A DNA stretch of 64,000 nt from Circinella minor (taxonomy: Eukaryota; Mucoromycota; Mucoromycetes; Mucorales; Lichtheimiaceae): the NCBI GenBank assembly GCA_016758965.1, contig JAEPRB010000003.1:124001-188000 (forward strand). The letters run 5' to 3'. Below, piece by piece: positions 25,552 through 37,140 of the stretch; positions within the stretch are counted from its first letter, which is position 1, and each line of letters begins with the position of its first letter. The translations under genes were made by a program, and so were the position numbers. A model generated the notes under the pieces. The model did not search any database and was not told where the DNA came from. It saw only the letters and a program-made list of their open reading frames with translations.

Positions 25552-28414
25552 ATGAAGGATAACAGGATTATTGCCATTGACAATGAAATTGAACGGATCG
25601 ATGAGCAGATTAGTATACTCGAAACACAACGACTTAGTTTATTAGAACAACGACAAGACATTGTAGATGAAATCACGGTTGCCGAAAGCATGGAACTTGA
25701 AAGTGACAACAATGTCGATTATGGTAATCCAAGTCAATTTCCATGGACACAACAACTCCAACAAACAGCATATCAACATTGGGGTATTACTTCCTTTCGA
25801 CCTTTACAAGTTCCCATTTTGAATGCAGCATTGGATAAAAAACGAGATATTTTTGTCGTATTACCAACTGGTGGGGGTAAATCATTATGTTATCAATTAC
25901 CAGCACTCTTGGAAGGTCTTGATGAAAAAAATAAATTTACAGTGGTTGTATCGCCTCTTGTTTCATTGAGTCATGATCAAGTATATCATTTAAAACAAGC
26001 AAATATACCAGCAGCTACATTAACAAGTGGATCAACTAGGGAGCAAACAAACTTGGTTTATGATTTTATTGGTGGCAAAAAATTGAATGACCCTCAACAT
26101 CATTTCAAGTTAATTTATGTTACACCTGAAAGAGTAGCACAATCAAAACGGTTTATGACTAAATTGAATATCGCCTATGATCAAGGACGCGTATCGCGTA
26201 TTGTTGTTGATGAAGCACATTGTTGTTCACAACAAGGTCATGATTTTAGGTTAGATATTATCCATTAAATACCATATTTATTTAAGATAACAATAACTTA
26301 ATTGTAAATGATTATTAATTATTGTAGAAAGGATTACAAAGACCTGAGCGTTTTTCGAGTTAGTATCCATTCATTTACATTTTTAAAAAAAAAGTTATAT
26401 TCAATAAAATATATACTAAACAGGAAACTATATTACTCAGAATGCATTTCCCCAAATACCTATTATGGCTCTGACAGCTACATGTCCATGGAATGTAATG
26501 AAGGATGTTATGAAAATTCTTGGATTACGACAACCACAAATGCCTCGTGGAACTTTAGTTTATAGCGCACCTCTTCATCGTATGTAATTTTTTTATTTCA
26601 TATTTTGATTCAATAGAATTATATAATTATCTAACACTATCATCATTATTTAGGTCCAAATCTTATCTACCAAGTAGTTAAACGTCCAGATACTATGAAA
26701 GAAACTATACAACACATGTCTAAATACATTTTAAAGAATTATCGAGGTCAATCAGGAATTATATATTGTTTTTCAAAAAAAGAAACAGAAACAGTTTCAA
26801 TGGATTTATATAATGAAAGTAAAGGACAAATTGTTTGTGAAATTTATCATGCTGATTTAACTTTGGTGTGTATATTATATATCTCAAAAACTGAATAAAT
26901 GACAAGGGAACTAATTACTTAATTAATTATATATGTATATTATTATTGTTACCTTGTGTAAATTATAATATATTATATAAAATAGGAAAGTAAAGAAGAA
27001 GTTCATCGTTTATGGCGTGAAAAGAAAGTTCATGTTATTGTTGCAACTATTGCATTTGGAATGGGTATTAATCATTTAGAAACACGATTTGTTATTCATC
27101 ATTCTATGCCTAAATCTCTTGAGAATTATTATCAAGAAAGCGGACGAGCAGGTAAAATATATAGTATCTCTATATATACGCTTTGTATACAATAATCTGA
27201 TATATAATATATTAATGTCATTAATAATAGGTCGTGATGGAAAAAGAGCAAATTGTATCTTATATTACCGAGGTCAAGATGGTAATTGTTATACAACGAT
27301 AATTTAATGATGTGAGGTTTCTTATTTCATCTTAATTTATATCTCTAGTATTTCGTGTCTCTACAATGGTAGTTAATGAAGTTTTTGGTGGTTCAAATTG
27401 TAAGTTATTCTTATTTTATATATATTGCATTTGTAGATAAATGATGTGAAAGGAAAATAAATAATTAAAGAAATGTAAATTTAAACTTGTATTTTTAGTG
27501 TATAAAATGGTGAATTATGCACAAGAATTATCTACTTGTCGAAAAATCATTTTTGAAAAATATTTTTCAGTAGATCCATCCATTCCTGCATATACTTCTG
27601 GATTAGTTAATAGTACAAGCCCTGACGTCAAATGTGGAACGTGTGACAATTGTACAAGGCAAGAACCTATCCAAATGGTAGATATTTCAAAGGAAACACT
27701 TACACTTGTTCATTTATGTCGAGCATTAAAAAATGTTGGTGAACAAGTCACTTTAAAAGCCCTGATTGGTTTTTGGCAAGGAAAAGGGTTGAAAAAACTT
27801 AAACTTGAATGTTTAAAAGAAGATCCAAATATTCAAATTCCAGTCAATAAGGCTTATTCGATAATGGTAACCATCAAAAATAAAGAAAAAAAAAGGAATA
27901 TTAAAGTGGTGTATCGAATTGATTATTAATTTGGAAGGAACTAAAAACTTATATGTTTGAATAGGATCTTGAACGAATCATTAATCATTTGCTTATAAAT
28001 CAATACCTTGCCGAAAAATTCCATTTCACCATGTATAATACATACTCGTAAGTTTATAAATTTAGATAAATTTTCTCAAACGCATGAAAATTAGATAATG
28101 TACTAATAATAGAAATGATGATGAATTGATTTTTTTTAATTATTAGATATATTGTTGAAGGACATCGATCATTTAATTTCATCCAAGCTCAAGAAGAAGG
28201 TACTTTGACTGAAATTAAACTTGGATTTATCGGTAATAACAACATTGCCAGTAGTAGCAACAGGAGCCGCAGCAACAATGTCGCTAGTAGTCACAGCAGC
28301 GCCAGTACCATCAATAGTAATAATCGAAAACGTAGACGGTCATCAACTGAAGAACATTCAAAAGCCAACAAAAAATCAGCTTTAATCATCTTGGATGACG
28401 ATGATAATGTTTAA
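25552..28414 (+). CDS. RecQ-family DNA helicase, RECQL1-like
   Basis: Ten exons (25552-26249, 26328-26358, 26441-26579, 26654-26865, 26986-27151, 27231-27281, 27349-27399, 27499-27866, 27965-28047, 28147-28414) encode 688 aa. This is a 3'-5' DNA unwinding enzyme of repair and recombination. In order: an N-terminal coiled coil typical of RECQL1, motif 0 [10 protein letters not shown], Walker [17 protein letters not shown], motif Ia [13 protein letters not shown], motif [15 protein letters not shown], motif [12 protein letters not shown], motif [13 protein letters not shown], motifs V-VI FGMGIN and [14 protein letters not shown]. The zinc-binding RQC start includes [10 protein letters not shown]. 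The tail is Ser/Asn-rich and ends with a basic nuclear-localisation-like RKRRRSS. In motif II, the Trp that normally follows CCSQ is Gln here. The start at 25552 removes a Phe-rich extension in frame upstream. All junctions keep frame. Confidence 0.93.
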
Positions 28415-29095
28415 ATAAACTGTATATAGTTATATATATATATATATATACTTTTGCTCACACAATAACAAATAATATATATATCTTTATGTCACTCATC
28501 TACCGATCCATTATCACTGCATATTCACAACATTGAAAAAAAAAAGAAAATAATAAAATCCATTTTATACAATTTTTTGTTTTTTTTTGTAATATATGTG
28601 AGAGTGCGTGTGTGAGAAAGAGATAAAGGGATTTTGTTATATATATAGAATAAGGGATAATAACCTTTTGAGAGTTGTTACGTATATGAAGGGGAGATTA
28701 GAGGAAAAGAAAGAGTTTGTATCGAATGCACAGGAAAATAAAAAATAAAAAACATATATGTGATTGTTGCTATGAGACAAATTAAAAAAAAGGGGGAAAA
28801 CTGCCTGTTACTATGCAATATGTTAATTGTAGGCATATATATTAATAATATATGTTTTGTAATTTTTTATGTTGTGAAAAAATAATAATAAAAAAGGAGT
28901 TCCAGGAGATTGTGTGAGTTGTTGAAGATTTTAATTGACTTGGGGTTGTTATATATATTGCTGTTTGTTGATGTTGCTGTTAATATGTTTAATTGATATA
29001 TATGTTTATAACATGACAATAAAGAGGAAATATACCAATTACGAGGAAATATACCAATTACGTATAAATATAACACATTAGAATATGTGTCACTT
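28415..29095. other. convergent 3' region, RECQ and RAD6
   Basis: This is 3' flanking sequence of both genes, with a TA run at about 28432-28450 and repeated ATACCAATTACG near 29033-29062. No gene is seen. Confidence 0.5.
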
Positions 29096-29986
29096 TTATT
29101 CCCAAGATGATTCCACAGTTTCACGAACTCGTCTCACATATTCCTTTCTGTTTTCACGATATAAGTTAGCGGCTTCGGCATTAGCGGGAGAATTAGGATT
29201 AGGATCATGCAACAATGACTGAATACTGGTGAGGATAGCAGCCACGTCATATGTAGGACTCCAACGATTTTGAAGAATATCAAGACAAAGTTCTCCATTG
29301 GCATAAACATTTGGATGGAACATTTTTGAAACGAACTTGACCTGAGGTGGTTTGTTTGGCTATATCATATCATATCATATCAGTTAATTATTATTATTAT
29401 CATTTAATCCATATGTACATGAATAGAAAGACAAACAAGAGAAAAAGTATATATCTCTAATTAAATATTTACATATGTTTCATCAAATTGAAGAACCAAT
29501 TTGAACGTCCCGTCTTCAAAAGGGGTATCAGCTATGTATAAAAAAATATTATTAAAATTTATTCTTTTATATAAAAATATATATTTCATTATTCTCAAGT
29601 ACTTACATGGCCCAAAGATTACAGCATTCCACATCATAATATTATCAGGACAAGGTGCACCTATTTTATTGTCACAACCATTACAATTAAGTCATTTTGC
29701 TATTTAAATAATCACACTGTCTTTTTTCATCCATTCGAATGAAAAACAATCGTTTTTTTTATTACCTGATACACCTCCTATATATAAAGACAAAAGAAAT
29801 ATAAAAATATATTTAGTTTTTCTACTCTTTTTTTTTACTAGACTCATCTTTATATTTCTGTAATATTCTTCATATATCTGGATTTTTTTTCAATTTATGA
29901 AAATAGTGATTCTTTTTTTTACCTGGTGGATCACTTTGTAATCTCTTAAAGTCACGCATCAAACGTCTTCTGGTAGGAGTCGACAT
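29096..29986 (-). CDS. RAD6: ubiquitin-conjugating enzyme E2, Rad6/UBC2
   Basis: Rad6 is the E2 that ubiquitinates histone H2B and PCNA, and it acts in post-replication repair and N-end-rule degradation. Five exons (29986-29923, 29777-29766, 29660-29607, 29531-29473, 29359-29096) give 150 aa. The N-terminus [20 protein letters not shown] is the family hallmark. The active-site region reads [20 protein letters not shown] with the catalytic Cys, followed by [20 protein letters not shown]. It ends at ESSWE without the long acidic tail of S. cerevisiae Rad6, as in fission yeast and animals. Exon 2 is only 12 nt, coding within GGVSG. Without it the conserved GVSGAP segment would be lost. Confidence 0.97.
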
Positions 29987-30844
29987 TGCTGAATAATAGT
30001 AATTATAAAATAAAAGAAAAAAAAAAAGGAGAAAAGAACTAAGAAAAAAAAAGTGTTCGAAACAAAGCTTTTTAAGCAAAAAAGTACAAATTCCGAAAAT
30101 CACCCAAAGTAGGTAGCTTTAAAAATCCTGGTTACAGAATACGCAGTAAGCAAAGGATTATTGTTATTTTAGTTACTAACGGCTTTCTCTTTTATTATTA
30201 ATATAAATCATAAAAGTAATTTACATATATAAATATACGGTATAAAACTATTTATTCTACTACATTAGATATTTGGTTATTATAAACTTTATTACAAATA
30301 TGTGGGTATCTATATTTCAATCAGACTTTTATAATTTTGTTTCTAGGTATATAAGTGTTAAGGTAGAGAATAGTATTATAATTAGACAATAACAATAAAC
30401 TTTAAGTCATGTTTTATATATTGAGTAATAATACTTACAATTTCAATAGATTGTAACTATATAATTATATTATACTTTTTCTTTTTTATAAGTATCTGAT
30501 ATACTAGCGAGATGAGAAACTTTAATTATTATTATTTTTGAGCATGTGTACATTTTTTTTCCCGTTATGGTTTTCAGGGCAATTAAGACAGCAACAAGTA
30601 CTTTGGCTAAAAATTATATAACAGGATGAATGATTATAATAAGACAAAAGGATTATATATCTTAGTAAACCAGTAGTTTAATTTGGTGCTACCTATGGCG
30701 TACACACATTTTTCTCTAATTTTGCGGGGTGTACTTATAATTCGAATCTCCCAAACCCAACAAAGAAATAGGAGCTCTGGGTTTTTCTTTTCTTGCTACG
30801 TGTCAAATACTTATCAAGTGCATAAATCACATTCATTACACACC
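29987..30844. other. divergent promoter region, RAD6 and SPC1
   Basis: AT-rich sequence with no gene. It contains both promoters. I found no recognisable tRNA, although one AATTCGAATCTC string near 30740 superficially resembles a B box. Confidence 0.45.
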
Positions 30845-31364
30845 ATGACACTTGCAGATTATTTTGAATGGACCATTGTAATTAAATTATTTATATATTG
30901 TGATGAAATTTATAAAAAGAAAAACCAATGTTTAAATGAAACTAACCTACCACGATTTATATAAATTAGGATTTCGAAGGACAAGGTCTTGCTGATCAAC
31001 TTACACACTTGATTCTCATCTCTTTTGCTGTAATTATTTTTTATACTATTTAACTATAGAAGAAAAAAAAAAGGAAAGTACTAAAATATTTATTATGAAT
31101 ACACAATATATAGGTGATTGGTTTTATTGTAGGTTATGTTTCTGAATCACTATTAATAACAGTGGGTATATTCTTGGTCGGTTTGATCATTGCTACAGTT
31201 GTACGTCTTATTTCTCTTTTATAATGATATATGTATAATTATGTAGTTTTGAATTAAACTTATGATATCATTTATACTTTATGTATTAGGTTATTTTACC
31301 ACCATGGCCTATGTATAATCGTCATCCACAAAAATGGCTTCCTTCAACTAAAGCAACAAAATGA
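30845..31364 (+). CDS. SPC1: signal peptidase complex subunit 1 (SPC12)
   Basis: This is a small non-catalytic subunit of the ER signal peptidase. Four exons (30845-30877, 30970-31029, 31114-31200, 31290-31364) encode 84 aa. The order is that of the family: an N-terminal cytosolic segment FEGQGLADQL, two transmembrane helices (LTHLILISFAVIGFIVGYV and LLITVGIFLVGLIIATVVIL), then LPPWPMYNRHPQKWLPS. Each exon is a multiple of three, so all introns are phase 0. It is convergent with CDC123, with 96 bp between the stop codons. Confidence 0.93.
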
Positions 31365-31460
31365 TCTCATATCCCCCCTCCAACTATCCATCATTTCCTT
31401 AGGTAACATTATGTTATTAATATAAATGATAAATAATATACAAGAAAAAAATCATCATCG

Positions 31461-31926
31461 TCATCGTTCATTATTATTATTATCTCCTTTTTCTTCTTCT
31501 TCTTCATCACTACTACTATCGTCTTGTTGAGCTTCTGTTAGCTTCATAGCACGTTGGAATTCTTCAGCAAATTCTGCTACTGTTCGACCATCCGATAAAT
31601 CAATCATATCCCTTGGTACCATATTTGTTGCAAATCGAGGTCCACTACATACATGCGTATTTGCTTCAACTTCAGAAAGAATAGTACGAAATTCAGGTTC
31701 ATCAACATGCTCATTATCCTCTTCTTGATAACTTTTCACTATATTACATGCATAAACAAAAGTATTTATATTAATAATAATATTATTAATAATGAGATTA
31801 AAAAAATACTTACATTGAGCTAATTCAGACCATTCAAAAAGAAGACCATCTGTTGCAGGTGTGAAAGGATTAAAATCAATAATCCATACTTTTCGTCGTT
31901 GTCGTTCGATATAAACATCCATTACA

Positions 31927-31964
<38 letters not shown>

Positions 31965-32998
31965 ATATAAATGAATTAATTCCAATATTTAATGGGATTA
32001 TATATTTATATAACTTACAATTATTATTTGAAAATACTTGTTGTACATGATCTTCAAAGAAATCAAAAATCATATTTTCTATATCATCTTTCATTCCTTC
32101 TAAAAAATCATAATAAGCAAGATCTCGTTGTGAAATAGCTATAAGTAATAATTAATATAAAAAAGAAATTAGTTAGTTTTATATATATATATATATATAA
32201 ATATATCTTAAAAATACCAATGAATCTTTATTATTTATTGTACCAATGATTTCCTTGTTCTTAATAAAAACTCTAAATTCCATTGATGGTTGTAAATCTT
32301 GCCATTTTCGAAGTACTAAATAATGTTGTTGTTGTTGTTGTGCTTCTTCATCGCTACAGTGTTCAAATGCATGATTTAAATCATGGTTTACAAAATCCGA
32401 AGATTTTAATAAGAGAAATACATCAAAAGTTGAAGTACATTTCAATGATTGAGTGGCAGCTATCCAAGCAGCATCGCGTGGTGAACTCCATGTCAATTTT
32501 GGAAAAACAGCACCACCTAAATCTTGGATTGATTCTCGAATAAATGATTCAATTTCTGGAAAATTAGGTGTATTGGTATTATCATCATCATCATCATCAT
32601 CCTCTTCTTCGTCAGAAGAGTCAATTTCTTCAATGGTTGCAGCTGCTTGTGGTTGTCTAATATCAAAAGTAAATGATTTCATATATTAGATACATATTCA
32701 CTTCTTCTATCATTTGTTATATATATATACAGCTGTGTGTGTGTGTATGTTATTACCCTTCTTCTGGTAAAAAAATACCATCAGCATTCAAATAATCGAT
32801 GAACTCTGAAGTTAAAGGCAAGATCTTGGATCGAAATGTCATTGTTCGAAATTGATTATACCATGACGACAATGCACAATTACTAATATCTTGTGAAGTT
32901 ATTTTTGGTAAAGTAGGTAATTGTTCTTGTTGTTCATTAGTATTATTCATAGTATTAGTAGTATTAGAATGTAATTCTGAATTTATTGGTACTGGCAT
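31461..32998 (-). CDS. CDC123: cell division cycle protein 123 (eIF2 assembly factor)
   Basis: Cdc123 is an ATP-grasp protein that assembles the eIF2 heterotrimer. Five exons (32998-32757, 32656-32244, 32138-32019, 31927-31814, 31738-31461) encode 388 aa. Recognisable blocks are CALSSWYNQFRTMTFRSKIL, SPRDAAWIAATQSLKC, LVLRKWQDLQPSMEFRVFIK, AISQRDLAYYDFLEG, then DVYIERQRRKVWIIDFNPF carrying the ATP-grasp metal-binding residues, and FEWSELAQ. An acidic insert of Glu/Asp lies after residue 90 and the C-terminus is also acidic. The intron between exons 3 and 4 contains an AT-repeat run at about 31929-31963. All joins keep frame. Confidence 0.93.
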
Positions 32999-33235
32999 GT
33001 TTTAAAAGATCTATTGATCTATTTGATATGTACTTAGAACAAAAGCAACAAATAAAAAAATAAAAAATCAGAAACTTCGGTGAAGAGAGGAAAATCACTC
33101 AGCAACTTATTTATTTAATGGGTATTATCCTCTGAACCTTTTATTTCATTATCATGCTTTGTATACATTCTGACTCATATGAATTATAGAAAAAAAAATA
33201 GTAGCAGTATAGATAATTATTTTGACAATTGATAC

Positions 33236-33308
33236 CTATGTAGTTTCTGCAAAATTACGTGGTACAGGTCCTAGAGGTTCCCCTTCAGGAGTCTATTAAT
33301 ATTATTAT

Positions 33309-33361
<53 letters not shown>

Positions 33362-34742
33362 GGATACGTTATTAGCGCGCAGAGTTCAAGATTCACATAC
33401 TTCCTGTATTTTCATGTTACATACCACATAAGCATTTGCTAATCCACCATCTACTAAAAAGTCAGTTCCCGTTACATAAGAGCTTTCATCCGAAGCAAGA
33501 AATAATGCACCATAAGCTTGTTCAATAGCTTCGCCTGTTTATTTTTGTTTTGGATCTATAATTAATAATAAATTCATTTTCAGCGTCCTTTTAACAAATA
33601 TTGTCTTACCAAATCGTCCTTGAGGAAGATGAACCATACGACGTTGTTTTTTCTCTTCAGTATTTAAAAAATCCATAAGTAAAGGTGTACGTAAAGGTCC
33701 AGGGCATAATGCATTGAAACGAATGTTTTCACGAGCGTGTACCATGGCAAGTTCCCGACTACACATAGAAAAAGAAATAAACAAATAAATAAACAAACTA
33801 GTATATATATTTGTATATTGGCATCTAACATTATACAGCCATGAATAATATATCAAAGTACATACGTCATAGCTAACACAGCCCCTTTGGATGCAGTATC
33901 TATTGTTTACATTTTTAGTATCCACATGTTTGTTTTTCTATTCAATTCCAAAACGAAGAGTACTTATTTACATGCAAGTTGAGGAGTTGCTGCACCACGT
34001 AACGCAACAAAACTAGCTGTGTTAATAACAGATCCGCCACCCGAATTTCTCATAGCAATAATTGCATGTTTACATCCATACCAAACTCCTTTAACATTAA
34101 TATCCATAGTGAGATTCCTAATAATAATAAAATCATTTCATTTAGTATTTACAACCATGTTTATAATTGAAAGAAAAAATTGAACTCACCAAATATGTTC
34201 TTCAGTGGTCAAAGCACTATCATCTTCTGGATGCATGATACCAGCATTATTGAACATGATATTCAACTTGCCTGAAATATTGATAATAATATTTTTTATA
34301 TATTAGTTTTCTTTTTTGTTTTTTAACCATAAAATATAAAAAAAAGGTATATACCAAAAGTTTGTATGGCTGTGTCCACAAGATGTTTAACTTGTTCTTC
34401 TTTGGAAACGTCTGTTTTGACAGCAATGGCTTTATCTTTACCTACCAAAGACGCGATTTTCTCTACTGTCTTTTGAATACCTTGTTCATTTAAATCAGCA
34501 CATACAACCTGAGCTCCTTCTTTAGCAAATAATACTGAAGCTTCGAATCCAATACCACTTTTTTTTTATTATTTTTGAAAAGAAAAGTATACACACATAA
34601 CACACAAGAAAAATGCGCAAAAAAAAAAGAATTCAAGATTAGGATTCTCCAATAAGATACAGATTTAATTTTATATATAAATATACCTAGCAGCGCCAGT
34701 AATAATAGCAACTTTTCCAGATAATCTTTGATGACCTGTCAT
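33236..34742 (-). CDS. short-chain dehydrogenase/reductase
   Basis: Eight exons (34742-34687, 34557-34355, 34271-34190, 34117-33972, 33899-33866, 33758-33610, 33534-33425, 33292-33236) give 278 aa. This is a classical SDR with an NAD(P)-binding Rossmann fold. The cofactor motif is ITGAASGIGFEAS, then FNNAGIMHPEDD, the active-site Ser in SVINTASFVALRG and the catalytic YTASKG. The C-terminal signature is DESSYVTGTDFLVDGGL. An Asp follows strand 2 (VVCADL), which favours NAD over NADP. The substrate cannot be told from sequence. The last intron carries a 50-base T run (gene sense) about 18 nt from its acceptor. The gene lies head-to-tail with CDC123, 237 bp apart. Confidence 0.92.
33311..33360. 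repeat. poly-A (50 bases) inside the last SDR intron
   Basis: An uninterrupted run of 50 A on the + strand. Read in gene sense it is poly-T in the polypyrimidine-tract position of the final intron (33293-33424). Confidence 0.95.
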
Positions 34743-34997
34743 TTTATATATTTGTTAAAAAAAAAAGAGAAAAAAAAGGGGGAAATGAAGAGTAAAAGGT
34801 GTATGTAAAGTATGTGAAGAAGTGTATGAAAGTTAACACTAAAGAAAAGTGTGGGAATATTTTTTCTTCACAATGCGAATATAAAATTGAATATGTACAT
34901 ATAAAAATATAATAATAACGTTATAAACAGAACAACAATAATAACAAATATAAATTATATATAAACAAATTGATTCTATTCAATTTAATTCATTCAT

Positions 34998-37140
34998 TCA
35001 TTCACTTAATGACATTCTACTAAGACCTCCACTAGCATCTTGTAAATTAAAAGATGATGAAGATAATTGTCCTGGTTTTTGTTGAGCACGTGCAGCAGCA
35101 TTACTTGTTGGGCTACTACCATAAAACGAGTAAGGAGGACTTGATATTGCTGATAATACAGGTGATCCTGAAGCCGAAACGGATGGTGATACCGCTCTTC
35201 GTTTCAAACTATTCGCTGGATAAGGTTCAAAGCGATCCTCCGAAGCTAATAATAATATAGATTTGTTGCTGTTAGTTTAGTTTCATATGATTTCCCTTTT
35301 AAATCTTGTTATATTTATATCTTTTTACTATACTTACATTTACGCTTAATACTTTTATATGTTTGTTGAATAGGTGAAGGAAGATTATCAAATTGAAAAT
35401 TCTAATAAAAATGAAGAGTTATTTTTTTTATTACTATGCTAAATAAAGAAAGAAAAGAAAAAGTAATAATGAAATGTATTTATGATATGAGGCTTACAGT
35501 CATTTCCATTTCTGGATTGAGTTTGGATGCATGATATGGCGGCATCGTAGGAGAACATTCAGGATCTCTTATACGTGCCCAAGCAACAGCAGGAACAGAT
35601 CCAGATGGCTAATTAAGAAAAACAAAAAGTTAATTATTGCCTTTCTCCTTAAAAACCTTTTTCTTTTTCTCATATATAATAAAGAAAAGAAGATAAAACT
35701 TACAGTAGGTTTAGATGTAGTACCACAATTACTATTACTAGTATTACTACAACTACTACTACTAGCAGCACTATGACTACCTAAAGAATCGGTGTCCATT
35801 GTCATTTTGCCTAATCGTGCTTTTATTTGTTGAGTCATGTCACGTTCCCTTCGCATTTCCACATCGGCAGGCCTTGTATCCTCCTATATAAAGTTAAAGG
35901 GAAAAACATACACACACGCATATATATTTAGTTTGAGTCTTCTTTTTATTACTCAAAGAATAAAAAGTAAAATGTATTTTTTTTTTTTTACCTCTGTTTG
36001 ACTCATTACTCTTGCGAGTGCTTTAGATCGTGGCTAAATCAAGATATATGGTTTATTTTGAATAATTAGGAGAATTGTTTTTTTTTTCTTGAAGTGTTAT
36101 TTAATGAGAAGCTAATTTATAGTACTAGTACTACTATTACTTACGTGTAAAGTACTTCTTCTAGTAACACTTCTCCTTTCTGGATCAGAATTACGTTTAG
36201 CAGAACTTGACTCTGCACTACTACTACTTGTTGAACGATGGTGATGTCGATATTGATGCTGTTGTTGTTGTTGTTGTTGTTGTTGTTGCTGATGATGATG
36301 ATGATGATGGGGTATACGATCTGTAGAAGATGATCTTCGCATCATAGTAGGTCTTATACTATTAGTTGCTAGTAATGGAGGTACTGCTGCTGGTGATGGA
36401 ATAAACTTCCTATTATGATGACAGCCATTATTAGCACCATCAGCTGATGAGGAAGATGAATATGAAGAAGAAGCATTTGATGTTGATGAAGAAGGATCTA
36501 CCATAATTTCATCCAAGGTAAAAACAGGTTGTGGAGGTTGCTGACTGTGTTGATGAGGATGTTGAGGTATTTGTTGTGAAGAAGAAGATTGTTGATGAGG
36601 ATGTCTTGATGGGGAAGAAGGAGACCAAGAGGTATGATTATGATGATGATGTTGATGTTGATTCAAAGAAGAAGTAGGAGAAGAAGAAAGTTCAGAAGAA
36701 AGAGAACGGGTTAATTTTCGATGGGGCGATGGAGGTGGTGGCATCATTGTGTCGGATTGTTGTTGCAGCGGAAAATATGACCGCGAAGAAAATGAGGAGA
36801 GTGATTGTCGATTCGTGTTACCACCATTACCACCTGCAGATATTGACGACATGGAACGATTATCGTCAGAATCAATACTCATTTTTTGTGAAGACGATGA
36901 GGGAGAAGCTGTTAATGAGACAGAAGAAGAACGCCGTCGTCTTAATAAGGGCAAGAAATCTCTACTGGTTGTATGGTCGTGATGGTGATGACTATTGTTA
37001 TTATTGTTGCTATTACTACCAGTAATGCCACCACCATCACTTTCGAGATCAGACATTCGACCCAGTGGATCTTCGTCATCAGTTGTATAACTTTCATGAC
37101 GTGAACGGTGAAGATTATTGGAGTTGAAACGACGTTCCAT
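34998..37140 (-). CDS. Ser/His/Gln-rich protein of unknown function
   Basis: Six exons (37140-36145, 36033-35992, 35883-35704, 35608-35498, 35401-35338, 35245-34998) give a 546 aa product; all joins keep frame. I do not recognise the family. The first 330 residues are disordered, with poly-H, poly-Q and many Ser-Pro sites (SSPTSSLNQHQHHHHNH). Short segments later look conserved: PRSKALARVMSQTEEDTRPA, AWARIRDPECSPTMPPYHAS, FQFDNLPSPIQQTYKSIKRK and EDRFEPYPANSLKRRAVSPS. That pattern, with many SP/TP sites and basic KRK/KRR patches, fits a phosphorylated nuclear regulator. This is inference. No catalytic domain is visible. Confidence 0.75.

Noticed and set aside
30735..30750. AATTCGAATCTC as a tRNA B box
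   Set aside because: No A box or foldable acceptor stem lies at the expected distance on either strand.
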